64,000 bases of DNA from Copromyces sp. CBS 386.78 (GCA_030685235.1 MU839193.1:1-64000); one strand, 5' to 3'. Numbered from the stretch's first letter, positions 34,313 through 46,611 are shown. Program-made: numbers and translations. The notes: generated from the sequence alone by a model not told the origin.

Positions 34313-35825
34313 GTTTTCTACGGCACACCCCATCGGGTTGACGCATCCCCCGCAAGCCCATCGCTCGGCAGCTGTCAGTCAAACACCAGTTTGAAGCGTC
34401 TGGGCGCTTACAAGGGGGCCATGCAAATGCAAGCCACGATCGACAACTGAGGAGTGGGAGGGACATTTCCACTTTCCCCCATTTTCTTCTTTCTTTTCAC
34501 CCAGGGACGACTGGATTGACGACATCATGGTCTGTTGGCGATGCCTTCATGACCTTTCTTTTTATTTATTTTATTTTTTTGGGCATTGCATTTGGTGGAT
34601 ATTTTGCTTGATTTTTCCACGATACCCTACACAGTACACACATGTTCTTTGCGGTTGATGGCGGCGGGGCTTTTGCATCAAAGACGGGGACGGGAGATGA
34701 CCGACACGACATTCGCGACTGCATTTTCTGGGGCTAGAGGACACACAACTAGACACGAGGCATTGATACCCCTGTGGAGGAGCCCTTCAGTGGGAAGGAA
34801 GCATCTGGGACATGGTACGGCAGGCACGATTGGCATTTTAGATTTTTAGAATACACTACAAGTACAGAAAACATAGAAGGAGCGATCCTCATCATTAATC
34901 CATGGAAATTCTCTCTTCCCTTGTTCCTCGTTGCAAATGTCCAAGCAGTGTTTCGCAGTACAATCCGTCCAATCAAGCTTGGCTCAACCATGACATCCAG
35001 TAATTGTCATCCGTCTATCGCCAGCCATGTTCAATTGCAACCAACAATTGTGGCTTAGTGCTACCTGCGCAAATGCAGCTGCCCAACAGCTTTTGCCAGC
35101 AGCCATCATTCAACTCTCCCCATCATCAAAACCCACGACACTTGCTGGTCGAACTCGCACTTCAATGCTCATCGTTAACAGTTCAGGGAAGAGAAATACA
35201 AGATTCTCATGCCCGCTTCTCTACATGTTTACTGATCCCAAATCGAAACATGTTCTTCACAATTGCAGACCACCAAATGCGAACTACCAACCGCCAACCC
35301 CTCTGTCGAACCGCCCACGAAAACAGCAAGGCGTTCTCCCAACACACACTCGTCACCTAACAGCTGCAAGGTCCTTGGAGACCCGTCGAATCCCGCGTCG
35401 AGGATGGCGAAGATCGCCTCCATACCCCTGAACAGTCCTCAGTGGACGCAGCGGGTGCTTGGTAGCACTCGATGCAGTTAACCCCCCAATATGGTTACAC
35501 TCAGCCCCTCATCCTGCTGCCAAAGCCCGTCTGCCAGTTGGCAAACAAGAGCAAGGAAAAGATATGAACAAGAACCCGTCCCATCGCAGGAACGCATCGA
35601 GTCGAATTGGGGTAGGATCAAAAGTTTCGACTTCTTTGTTCTGCGTGGTTCTTGACTTCGTCACTCACTGAGTCCGAAGCGTCGATAAGTCAGTTGACAT
35701 CACCTACACTCTAGTTAGCCGCCCAGTTAGTTCTGGATTTTGTCTGTTGGTGCCCAAACCTCAAGACGACTGTCGGCGGCCTCAGTTTCGGTCAGCGTTT
35801 GGAGAGTGCGCAGGTGACGGACGGG
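34313..35825. other. Intergenic region
   Basis: About 1.5 kb without supported genes, apart from the uncertain second exon of the orphan candidate near 34505. The last several hundred bases form the promoter of the DUF6594 gene. Confidence 0.35.
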
Positions 35826-37342
35826 ATGACTTCTTCAGAGAAGGACCAACAGTCTGTTAGGTCGGTGGACGTGATCAAGGGTATGGCGGAGGTTTTGGAA
35901 GCAAATAACAAAGCATGGCCTATTGACCTGGAAAGGGGAGAAACTCAAACGGAAGGGAAGATAGAGAAAGAGATTGATGGGTAGGTACTGTCAGGTTGGA
36001 GCCCCACACTCAATGGCCACGAGTCACTCGCTAACACTCCAAATAGCATCAAGCTCGAGCCGTATCCCAACCTTGACTACATCGACACCGAGGAAGAGCC
36101 ATCAAGTTTTGTCAACATGCAAGGTACTATTCCACCTCATTTGAGCCTCCTATGAGCTGATGCCCAGAACTCACACCATCACAGTAACGGATGCACCAGA
36201 TGGCTACCCTATGCTTGCCCGCTTCATCTCTTCTCACGAAGACGGCTACATCTTTCGCGAATTCCGCTACCTACAGTCCCGGACGCTCTTGCACATGCAA
36301 GATGAGCTACGAGCCCTCGAAGTGCAACTGCACAGGATGGACCAGTTTGACGCCAAGCACAGGGCCACATTGCTCAAGACGAGGGAGGTGGATGATGATC
36401 GATTGGGGAGGAGGGGACGGTTGATGGAAGAGATTGCGGAGAAACTGAAGAAGTATGGTATGGACATTTGGTTTCCGTTTGGCACCATCATCTCCGGCGC
36501 TTCAGCGACGTCTTCCGAATGTAAAAGACATGGAGACAGTGAGGCAAATTTGACACCAAAAGAAAACACTTCACTGACCACCAAGAATGCAGGTGAACTC
36601 CTCACCATTTCCAACAATCTCGCAAACATCGACCGACCATCCCACTTTGACCTCCAAAGTCTTGATAACTTCTTCAAGGCCAAAGAGCCGCTGGTCAGAC
36701 ACGAGCGATACCTTGGGTGCCAGTCCGACTTGATAACCCTCAAAGCAGGGAGGGACGACGCTTGGCTTGACCGGAGAATCATACAGTTACTCGTCAAGTA
36801 CAACTGTGCACCACTACGGGTACCTACCCCTCCCTATCGCCTGAAGCCATCGAGCTTCAAGCTAACTTGACCTTCCAGTTCATCTTCGCCAACACTCACA
36901 CCCAAACCTTTTCGGATAACAAGCACACACCACTCAACCTCTTCTCGATGGCCCGTGTCCACTTTCTCAAGATGGTCATTCTGATCTTGCTCATGCTCTG
37001 CCTGCTTTGCCTACCCATAATTCCGCTTTATTCCTGGACCCAGGGAGGCGGCGGAGACAAGGCAGACGATGACGCGCACAGTGCTGCGGTAACTGGGCAG
37101 ACGCTGGCCAAAATGATGGGCTTGATCGTTGCGTGCGCGTTTGCGTTTGGCGTGGTGTTGAGTGTGTGTACGAGAGCGAAAAAGCATGAGATCTTTGGGA
37201 GTTGTGCTGCGTAAGTGCTCGCATGCTCTCTTCTCAACTTTACGGATTGGACTCTTTGCGTCAATCAGGTGATATGGTTCACTAACCGGTCCGAAAATAC
37301 AGATACATGGCTGTCCTCATTGTTTTCATGACAACAACCTGA
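35826..37342 (+). CDS. DUF6594-type fungal membrane protein
   Basis: Six exons: 35826-35980, 36047-36123, 36185-36457, 36593-36819, 36879-37210 and 37303-37342, giving 367 aa with every phase closing. The signature GYPMLARFISSHEDGYIFREFRYLQSR starts near residue 84, followed by a charged coiled-coil (HMQDELRALEVQLHRMD). This is the N-terminal hallmark of fungal DUF6594 proteins. The C-terminus has three hydrophobic segments (about 275-295, 323-341 and 356-367), also family-typical. Function is unknown; these proteins are numerous and variable in filamentous ascomycetes. Intron 3 (36458-36592, 135 bp) is a multiple of three without a stop, so a longer isoform is possible, but the splice signals and family pattern favour removal. 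Confidence 0.8.
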
Positions 37343-38366
37343 TTGGGATTCATGTTCGAAATAGACGTGGTACGCATGGTGTACGAGATCTCATCTCATC
37401 GCCCCTTCCATTCACTCCCACGTGGCGCAAATTAAACCCCATTTTCCACCCCCAAAACGGGAAAGAAAAACCCAAGGACCTCATTTCCAATATCCTCAAC
37501 AACTCGCGAAATGAAGAAAAGGAAAAAAAAGAAAAAAAGCATAGTCGCCCTGTCGAGCTTGCGGAACGAACGTCAATCCTCCAGTCTGAGTCGGCGACCT
37601 ACGAAAACTGTCTCGGGATACCACGCACCCGGCACAGTCTTGATCAACGGGAACCACTGCGCCATAAGACCACAGGGCCGCCCGTTGTGAGAGAGGGGCT
37701 AGGGGACGGACGGACCTTATATGGTTCCTGCCACTGCCTAGGGCACTGGTGCATGGTGCTTGGGCGGGCTGGGCCAGGGGCAGAGTGAGGTGGGAAGACG
37801 CGCGGGATGGGCTCAATTCGTCTGATGTCGAGGAAGGGGCTTGCCGGCCGCGAGGAGGCGGCGGCGGCAGGCATGATACCGTCGGTACGCAGCCTGCGTT
37901 GTGCCTGTGAAGAATAATGACTCAACTTTAAGGCCGCCATGGCCAGGTATTGGAGGTGGGGATATTAGGTACGCAAGAAGGGCAAAAACGGGGTCCAAGA
38001 TGACTGATTGGAAGGAAGAGAAGAAGAGGGATGTATCATGAAGGGCAACTAGCTTCGGCAAGGATGCACTCAACATGGAAGTGGTGCAAATACCTTGGTA
38101 TAGAAATATTCATAATGTTGGGTGACAATTTTGGTGTGTGTCTCGAGTGGGAAAGACCTGGGGAGCTGGTGGATATTTTCCGCACAGGCTTAATGGATAA
38201 TAGTCCGTAGCGAAATATAGCGAGTAAAGCATGTCTCTCCGGATTTACTCACTCGGCTCTCAAGTAACTGCGAGTGTAGTGTAAAGAAGCTTGGTTAAAA
38301 GCATGCCGCAGGAACAGGTGAAGAGATGTTATGTTCCGTTCAAATCCATCTGTACGAGATCCAAGC
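37343..38366. other. Intergenic region before transposon A
   Basis: About 1 kb between the DUF6594 stop and the left end of hAT copy A. No supported gene; incidental open frames only. Confidence 0.35.
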
Positions 38367-38539
38367 CAGGGTTGGGATTAGTACTAGTCCAGTCCAGTAT
38401 TTGAGTCGTACTAGTACTAGACCTCTAGTACTAGTACTAGACCTGTACTAATACTAATTAGTACTCTAGTACTTAGTACGTACTAAGTACGTACTAAGTA
38501 TTTTGATAATAATATATTATTAGTTATGGTATATAAAAT

Positions 38540-39031
38540 GAGCTTAACTTCCCGCACCGCCCCTAATGTCCTCGCGCACCCTTTTTTGACTTGATGCACC
38601 GCACTTACTCCACCCGGCAGCTGAATGACAGCTGATATGTAAAGCACCCCGTTTTGTATAGTAAAATCAATCCGTATTATCGTAAGCGATATTTTCTCGC
38701 ACAGTCAAGGCCACCTCACATTTCAGCACAACACAATAGCTTCTATACCGCCATCGCCAGCGATAGCGACCTTGATAGCGACCTTGATAGCGACAGCGAC
38801 AGCGACCGTAATAACGACAGCGACAGCGACCGTAATAGCGATAGCCGGAGCGACCGCGATAGCGATCGACTTAGTATACCAGGTTGACTCGGCGTACTGC
38901 CATGCTCAAAACATTGAAAATATCGAAATTTTCATATAAAAACGATTGAAAACTATATCAGCTGTCATGGCGGTACATCAAGTCAAAAAGGGTACATCAA
39001 GTCAAAAGGGACGGTGCGGGAAGTTAAGCTC
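38540..39031. mobile_element. Nested 492-bp TIR element with 8-bp TSD
   Basis: Inserted in copy A; absent from the matching place in copy B. The ends GAGCTTAACTTCCCGCACCG and its complement form a 20-bp perfect TIR. Both sides carry the duplication TATAAAAT (38532-38539 and 39032-39039). The sequence keeps normal GC and CpA content, unlike the surrounding RIP-mutated DNA. The 8-bp duplication fits a hAT-type non-autonomous element (MITE-like). It contains a TTTTTGACTTGATG repeat near both ends in inverted form. Confidence 0.85.
38757..38872 (+). repeat. GATAGC/GACAGC hexamer array inside the 492-bp element
   Basis: Imperfect tandem hexamers (GATAGCGAC, CTTGATAGCGAC, GACAGC). In one frame of a 77-codon open stretch (38654-38887) they encode an Asp-Ser/Asp-Arg repeat. 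It is probably a satellite rather than a gene. Confidence 0.6.
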
Positions 39032-39671
39032 TATAAAATATACTACTAAACGAGCTGGTTTCAATACTTTCAACAGTTTTTAAAAATATTATATAATTAA
39101 AAAGTTATTAAGATGTTTAAAATACTAATTTGGTACTAAAAGTACTAATTAGTACAAAATTAGTACTTTTAGTACAGCAAAAGTACTAATTAGTACAGCA
39201 AAAGTACTAGTCTAGTACACTCAAAATACTAGTCTAGTACTAAAAATACTAGGTAGTTTAATATTTTAATATTAATTTAATAATTATAATTTATTAACGT
39301 TGAAATTATTATAAAATAAAGAAATTTAATATTAAGTAGATTAAGATATTTAATAGTATTATAGTTATAGTATTATAAGGTATTTATAATAGTAATAATA
39401 TACTTTAATATATTATTTATCTATAATTAATATAATATACTTATAATATAAATATTTAAATTGTTTTTATATAACTTTTATATACTAAACTCAAATATCT
39501 AATTTAAAACTAAATGAAAGCAACTATAATAACAATAACTAATAAAGGTTAAAGGAAATCTATCTATATTATATATAAAATAATTCTAATAATTATTTTA
39601 TATATAATTTTATACCTCTTCAAAGTAAGGCTTATAAGACTCATCTTTATTCTTTAAAATATTCTATTAGC

Positions 39672-39732
39672 GCTAGTGAAATTCCAAGGCATTCTTATTC
39701 ACATAACGTTTATTGCAGCGGGAATTATTACA
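39672..39732 (-). pseudogene. Zinc-finger-like coding relic in copy A
   Basis: In the minus-strand frame it reads C-x4-C-x12-H with CNKRYVNKNALEFH, then stops. The same segment exists in copy B (48177-48233) with the same spacing. It looks like part of a C2H2-type zinc finger, the second His not visible. RIP-type stops follow. Confidence 0.45.
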
Positions 39733-40935
39733 AACTCAGAAGGTTGTACTACTATATATATAATATTAGTAAATAAATTTTTTAATAAATATATATAAAA
39801 CTTACAATAAACTTTGTATTCCTCCAAGCTTGTACTTTCTTATTATAAGAAGAACGATTTATTAAGAAAAATATTAGTATAAGTAATATAAATAAAGATA
39901 TACATATATATAACTATATACAAATATAAATTAATATATAAATATATATTTACAAATATATATATAAATAAATACTTACATTGATAATTATATCTATCCT
40001 TAGCCTATTAATTAGTATTTAAATCTTCGCCTACCTCGATTATTCTTTTATAATCGTTAACTTTCTTTTTTAAATTAAATAATATCATTATGTTAAATAT
40101 TATATTATTACAATAAAATACAATATTATCAATCTTTTAAAATATTATTCAACTTAAAATTATTATTTTTCTTTCATACTTATAATATAAATTCTAGTAT
40201 TTTAATACTAATTTTAATACTTTTAATACTTTTAGTATTAGTTTTAATATTTTTAAGATTTTTAGTACTTTTAGTACTTTTAATATTTTTAATACACTTT
40301 TTGTAGTTTTAGTACTACTTTTAGTACTTTTAGTACACATTTTAGTACTTTTAGTACTAGTTCTAGTACTTTTAGTACTTTTAGTCCTCTTAGTATTTTA
40401 GTATTCTAGTATTACTTTTATTATTTTAGTACTAATTTTAGTATTTTTATTCTTAAGTTTATATATTTAAATTCTTATTTATAATAATAATATTATATTC
40501 TTTATTTCTTCTATACATTAGTATAATTATTTATAGTTTTAAAACTTAGAACTTTATTATAATAATAATAAATTTAATTAATATCTTCTACTTATAATTT
40601 TATAATAGTATATAATTATAAAGATCTTTTTTCTATTAATTAAATATTCAAATAATATCGTAATTAGAAATATATTATTAATAAGAGATATAAATTTTAT
40701 ATTATTCAAAATCTAATTGTCAATTAATTATTTCAAACTCAAATATAAGTTAGATATTTTTGAAGGTTATTTATATATATAAGTTTAATAATTGAAGTAA
40801 ACTAGAAGACCTAAATAGGAAAAAAAGAAAAAAAATAAGAACGAAAATAAAAAGGACTTAAAAAGAGAAAAGAAAAAAGGGAAAAATAGAAAAAAAGAAA
40901 AAAAACAAAGAAAACTTCTTATATAATAGAAATAT

Positions 40936-41130
40936 CTATCTACAGCCCTTATAAACCTTTTCTACCCCATTCTTCTTATTTTTAGAACTAAATGGCTTAC
41001 CTAATTTTCTACGAGGATTAGAAAGGGAGTTAGAAAGAGGGTTGAAAGGAGGGTTGAAAGGAGGGTTGAAAGGAGGATTATAAGGTTTAAAAAGCTTAGA
41101 AGGCTTAGAAGGCTTAAAAGGCTTAGAAAA
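40936..41130 (-). pseudogene. Stop-free Lys/Pro/Asn-rich coding relic in copy A
   Basis: Minus-strand frame of about 60 codons ending at a TAG whose complement is at 40936-40938. It encodes KPSKPSK-type repeats, then NPPFN repeats, then SSKNKKNGVEKVYKGCR. The same frame stays open in copy B (46789-46968), although the rest of both copies is stop-ridden. Confidence 0.45.
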
Positions 41131-41867
41131 TTTAAAAGGTATGAGAAATATTATATTATTATTCGTATTATTACTAAATTTACAATATCGATTATTATTA
41201 TGATTATTATAATTTATATTATTTATTATTATATTTATTTTAAATTATTTTATTATTATTATAATAAAATCGACTATTCATACATTATATTAATATAATA
41301 CCTTTCCTAATAAGCTAGTATTTTTACTTTTAATTTAGGACTAAAAGTACTAAAAGTGTACTAAAAGTACTAATTCTGTACTAAAAGTACTAAAAGTGTA
41401 CTAAAAGTACTAATTCTGTACTAAAAGTACTAATTAGTACTAAATTAGTACTGCTCTAGTATTTTTTAGTACAGTAAAACTAAAAATATATATATATTTT
41501 AATTATATTTTAAATTTATCTATATTCTTTTTATATATTATTTAAGTTAGAATCTTATATTTATTTTTGTATAATTAATTATTACAATATTTATTTTGGA
41601 AATGTTTAAATATTTATAATTAAATTTAAAAAAATATTTAACTTATAAAATAACCTGTTTTATACGTAATTATTTTTATATAAATTTTCTGTAATTTAAA
41701 AAGTAAAAGAAAAACGATTTTTAAAAATTAGTACTTTTAGTATACTAGTCTAGTACTCTAGTCCAGTCCAGTACTTCTCTAGTCCAGTACCGAGGCCGTA
41801 CTAGTACTAGTACTAAGTACTAATACTAGAGTTGTACTAATTAGTACTGTATTAATTCCCAATTCTG

Positions 41868-44574
41868 CCTTCAACATCATACCCTACCAATATCAACAGG
41901 CGCCCCCGAACGTATATTAAGCTGTATAACTAATCGTGGTATACCGCAGCGGGAATATAGGGAGCGCAACATGCCCTGGTGCATATTTGTTGCATATTTA
42001 TATAACAAGGCATGTTGGATTTCTAGGCCTTGTTGGCTGAGCGAAGCTCCTGATTGGTCAGATTTGGGTGCAAAATAGCAAAAGCTAAAGACCCCTATAA
42101 GACCTTCTGGAAGGCTCTTATAGAGGCTATTAGTTAGTGGTCTTTATAGTGTTCTTTCTAGTGGTCTCCGACCAGACTTCTGGCTTCCAAGTCCGGATGA
42201 GGGCATTCACACTTCCGTGCGCGAAACTTTTCGCGCAATAGAAAAAAAGCTGTCACCAGTTGGAATCGAACTGGCGATCACAAGGATGAGAGCAACGACA
42301 AGAACCATTGAGCCACTGGCCCAATTGATTGATAATGGGCATCGTTCCTTCTTTTAATATAGGGCGATTTCTTCCGGGGAAGGAACTTTGGAACTTGGAA
42401 AAAATTTCAAAGACAGGGCACTTTTTAGCGACCGTCTACAGCGGGCATTTGAATTGGCCAATCAGGTACCTCCCTCGTTCAACAAGGCTTATTAAATCAA
42501 TAGGGCTTGTTAAATCTACAAGACTTCTATACCTTATTAAGGCTTAGAAGGCCTGTTCCTCGGCAGGTTTTCCCGCTACGGTATGGAAGAGCAGTCAGAA
42601 CATTGCACAGTATCGGTTTAATGGTTTCACCGGAATCAAACTCCTCTATCAACGCCTTGTCGTTTGCCAGGCGTTGGCAAGCTTGCCAGCAAAGGTAAAC
42701 TGCGCCGTGGCGGTTTCACCTGGCTGGAAGGGCAACTCCCCCCCCAACAACGAAATTAAGACCCCCAAGCCCCCTCTGAGTCTGCGCCGCCCCGGCTTTC
42801 TAAATCCGCAGGTCCAATGCGGACATGCTTTAACGCAATTTTTTTGCCTATCCAGTCTGGCCAACATATCGCTCTCGTAGGTAATTATTAGATACCCGTA
42901 GAGAGAGCTTGGCTATTGTTAGCATAGCATAGGAAACTTTTTGGAAATAAGCATTTCTTTTTGGAGTTCGAATAGTTTGGGTCACCTAGGGTGTGCAAGC
43001 CTCTTTGGCGTTTGAATGGCTTGGTTTTTTTTTTTATGAGTCTTTTCGTTTAATTGGATATCATCGTTTGGATAGGCTATAGGCTAGGTACCTATAGAAT
43101 GGCATGCATTCTACAAGAGTTAAAAAACTTAAAAAAATAATTTTTTTTTTTTTTTAAGAATTTTTCACGATCCATGGCATGTAACTGCAGTATTGTGAAT
43201 GATGTCATCTAATGGTAGGTAGTCAGATGTCCTTGTCATCTACATACCTACTCAGCTTAGGGGTTTGAACTCTGGCCAGACTGGAGGTGCCTTAGGGGGT
43301 GGGTGAGAGGCTGGTGTAGAGAGGTACGCATGGAGGATATTGGAATCTCAATCGCAATTCTGATCATGTTTCTTGCATTCCATGGTGAGCTGAGCAAAGA
43401 TTGGAATTCGAGTATTCCGAGTGTACTACTAGAAAGGAAGGTGTAAGTAAGGTACGGAGGCTTTATTCGTCAGTCGCCTACCTGCCATAGGTGCCCTCTG
43501 TGTTCGAAAAGGTCTGCGGTGAGGATTGGTGAGGTTCTTGGGCAAGGAACGATGGTTCAGAGGTCACAAACTTCCTGGTGTGGCAGTTCAAGAAGGTACG
43601 ACGATAGTGCTCTTGCTGTCTTTGACTACGGCCATCAGCGCCGGCTGTTTCTTTTCCTCCATTTCATCCCCTTGAGAATTGTTTCCTGATTGATGTCTGC
43701 CAAACTCGCAGGCCTTGTGTTTGTCTTTTCCTTTGCTTCATTGCAGCAGCATCGACAAGGCCCATTGACTTGAACAATCCTCCTGCCCATTGACAAGGAC
43801 TACGAGCCATCCCGCCTCTTGCACTTTCCCACTATGATATCCATTGACGCGTCCCGCTCCCGGGCTCATGCTCGCTTCTTGCCTCCTTTCATTCCAGGTT
43901 GTACGCATCAGATGTTCTGACATGGGAACTTTTCTTTTGCACTGATAGTAAAAAAAAAAGACAAAAAGAAAGAAAAATACCTTTTTAACTGGCTATAGGA
44001 CATTGTTTTCATCCCGAATTCAAATCTTGCAACCTTCGGCCGTGGGAGTACAGTTTAAAAATAACGCCATAATTCAAGCACGAGGAGACCCCGACAATGA
44101 TTCTTTCCATCCCCTTATGATCACTTCCCGAACACAAAAGCTTTCAAGAGCTTCTCACAGCGCGCCAAAGCTTTGAGGAGCTATCTCGGGAGCGCTCTTT
44201 GATCGAGGCTTTGAAAATCGAGTAGGACTCTTTATTGTTGCAGGATGAACGGATCCATCATTAAGGCGGCTGTTTTGAGGCCGTTTATTTGACATAAAAG
44301 GTCGTAATCACAGCGACAAGAATTCATCTAGCATACTAACAATCTTCACCATCATATTCAGCAACGACACGTTCACAAACACGCCAGTTACCGAACAGAC
44401 AGAAAAGTCCGGCCAAAAGCTCAAGTTTGTGATCTAATTTCCTAGGATATTATCCACCACCCTTCATCTCCAGTACTAGTTCCGTCTATTCCTGTCCCAC
44501 CAGTCGGCTAGTCAGGCAGCATTCTTCACCCGTCCACTCACCGACAAACTCACCCGTACCAGCAAAGAATCAAG
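41868..44574. other. Inter-transposon region
   Basis: About 2.7 kb between hAT copies A and the gene split by B. It holds a degenerate tRNA-like sequence (42251-42325). Small open frames occur, including a 72-codon one at 42649-42867 (minus, GC-rich, with no recognisable domain). A T run lies at 43141-43155. The last part, from about 43960, is the promoter and leader of the Cys-rich gene at 44575, whose leader resembles that of the intact paralogue at 49717. Confidence 0.4.
42251..42325 (-). tRNA. Degenerate tRNA-like sequence (pseudo-tRNA)
   Basis: On the minus strand an A box (TGGCTCAATGG) and a B box (AGTTCGATTCC) are spaced as in a tRNA, and a run of seven T follows, as for pol III termination. 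The T-stem has three A-C type mismatches that would become G-C pairs if G-to-A changes were reversed, so RIP damage is likely. The acceptor stem does not pair. No anticodon is assigned. Confidence 0.35.
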
Positions 44575-44667
44575 ATGTGCAAGAGACAAGTCGAGGTCTA
44601 CCCTTGCTCGACTCCCGGCTGCCCAGGTGAAGCTGACACACCCCGAGATTATGAAGAAAGATGTGTG

Positions 44668-44675
44668 GCTGCAAC
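44668..44675. repeat. 8-bp target-site duplication, left of copy B
   Basis: GCTGCAAC, identical to 49038-49045 on the other side of copy B. Confidence 0.85.
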
Positions 44676-45280
44676 CAGGGTTGGGAATTAGTACAGTACT
44701 AATTAGTACAACTCTAGTATTAGTACTTAGTACTAGTACTAGTACGGCCTCGGTACTAGACTAGAGAAGTACTGGACTGGACTAGAGTACTAGACTAGTA
44801 TACTAAAAGTACTAATTTTTAAAAATCGTTTTTTTTTTTACTTTTTAAATTATAGATAATTTATATAAAAATAATTACGTATCAAACAGGTTATTTTATA
44901 AGTAAAATATTTTTGTTTATTTAATTATAAATATTCAAACTTCTCTAAAATAAACATTATAATAATTAATTATAAAAAATTAAATATAAGATTCTAACTC
45001 AAATAATATATAAAAAGAATATAGATAAATTTAAAATAAAATTAAAATATATATATATTTTTAGTTTTACTGTACTAAAAAATACTAGAGGAGTACTAAT
45101 TCCGTACTAATTAGTACTTTTAGTACAGAATTAGTACTTTTAGTACACTTTTAGTACTTTTAGTACACTTTTAGTACTTTTAGTACAGAATTAGTACTTT
45201 TAGTACCTTTAGTACTTTGAGTACTTTTAGTTCTAAATTAAAAATAAAAATACTAGCTTACTAGTAAAGGTATTATATTA

Positions 45281-46611
45281 GAGAAACGCTATTCGCACTG
45301 CCATCTTTCTCTTCATACACCGCCGCCCCACCTCTCTCGCCCTTCTAACCAATCAAATCGCCCGCATCCCTTAGCTCCCACTTTTAGCGTGAGCACTAGT
45401 GAGCAAACCGTACCGCGCCCGCCAAGCTCCCAGATTACAGCCCATTATACATTTAAACCCCTGCACGTACTAGATTTCGTAATCCATCGTTACACTTAGC
45501 GATTTGCATCGTCGCATCGCATTATCGCTTCCTCTATCACTATCACTATTACCCTCCCTATAATTAATTAAACTACTATTGCGCGTATTACGAGATATCA
45601 TTAAGTAAATAAAGCGCTAGTATTTGTCAACGGTAAGAAATGATCCGTCATTTTTTTTGTGTGTTTCCCTAGCTAATTGTAACGTAGATAGCTGATGTAG
45701 CGACCTATCCGACGGGCGTACTTTAAGCCGCCCTCGAAACGCTGTGCTATTTGCTGCTAATCCTCACGCTCCCCAGTTGACTACGCTAGTTAATATTCAA
45801 GCTCCCCCTCCCTCAATTACGCCAGCTCAATTCCAAACGGCGGTATTACGGCCTCAAAGACGGCCTCGCTTATAGCCTAACCGCGGCCGCTAGCCTAGGG
45901 CAAGCCGAAACCCTATAGCTTCGACGCATTTAACGCCTTCTATCTACCGAAACCAATCTTCATAGGAGGGTATTAATTTAGAAATAAAAGATAGAGCCGA
46001 TTGCGAATTATAAACGAGGGGACGAAGCCGACTTCGCGGCAATATAAAAGGAGGAAATATATAGAGAGGTAGGGGAGGAGGAGAGAAGGGAAGTAGCGCT
46101 ACCCGGGGTAGAAGAGGAAGAGGCAATACTCCTACTAATACGCAAAGTATACGGCGTAGTATACGTATAGCTGGTACACAAGGCTAGTAAGGGAGATTCT
46201 GGAGTTCTCGCTGGCAGTCAGATTGTTCGATTTTACGATAAAAACTAGATAGATTATTAATATATAGATTAATATAGATTAAGTACGATTGATTACTCAA
46301 TTGAACTCGTTTAATTGAGCGATGTACGACCGTGCGATGTACGACCGTGCCGCTAAATGCGCTGTAAAGTGCGCTGTAAAGTATGCTGTAAAGTGTGTAA
46401 ATCTGGGTGTAGATCTAGGCTTGGCACTGGGCATGATATTTCGTGAAAGAATGTAATGCCAAGATTTCTGGGGGAAATTTATAAAAGAATACCATTGTAA
46501 AAGGGTGGGTAGACTGCGGTTTGGATACGAGCGATTTGATTGGCTAGAAATGCGGGAGGGGTAGGGCGGCGGTGTATGAAGAGAAAGATGGCGGTGCGAA
46601 TAGCGTTTCTC
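45281..46611. mobile_element. Nested 1331-bp TIR element with 8-bp TSD
   Basis: It starts GAGAAACGCTATTCGCACTG and ends in its complement. The terminal inverted repeat is nearly perfect for about 50 bp, then continues with C/T and G/A differences to about 90 bp. Both sides carry TTATATTA (45273-45280 and 46612-46619), and the empty site is present in copy A near 41290. The 8-bp duplication fits a hAT-type non-autonomous element. The outer thirds are of normal base composition and the interior is partly AT-rich. No transposase frame is visible. Confidence 0.85.
46321..46403 (+). repeat. Two short tandem arrays inside the 1331-bp element
   Basis: GATGTACGACCGTGC occurs twice in tandem (about 46321-46350), followed by about four units of GCTGTAAAGTG-type repeats (46361-46397). 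Subterminal repeats of this kind may be transposase-binding sites; that is inference. Confidence 0.55.

Larger units (their letters stand above)
38367..41867 (-). mobile_element. hAT-like element copy A, RIP-degenerated
   Basis: A 3501-bp element. It begins CAGGGTTGGGATTAGTAC and ends in the complementary CCCAATTCTG, a form of CCCAACCCTG altered by C-to-T changes. It is the same element as copy B in reverse orientation; subtracting the nested 492-bp insertion and its 8-bp duplication leaves about 3001 bp against about 3023 bp for B. The body is AT-rich with many stops (RIP). Subterminal and internal arrays of TAGTAC motifs occur at about 38385-38490, 39120-39255, 40250-40400 and 41335-41465. 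Its flanks (atccaagc / ccttcaac) do not form a target duplication, unlike B. Strand is set by coding relics. Confidence 0.8.

Noticed and set aside
38654..38887. 77-codon open frame with Asp-Ser repeats
   Set aside because: It lies in the 492-bp transposable element and is created by the hexamer satellite.
42649..42867. 72-codon GC-rich minus-strand frame between the transposons
   Set aside because: Short, no domain, no splice context; could be a relic but cannot be supported.
41868..44675. Inversion of the segment between hAT copies A and B by recombination
   Set aside because: B keeps identical duplications on both sides and the split gene stays in frame across it; an inversion would have separated these.
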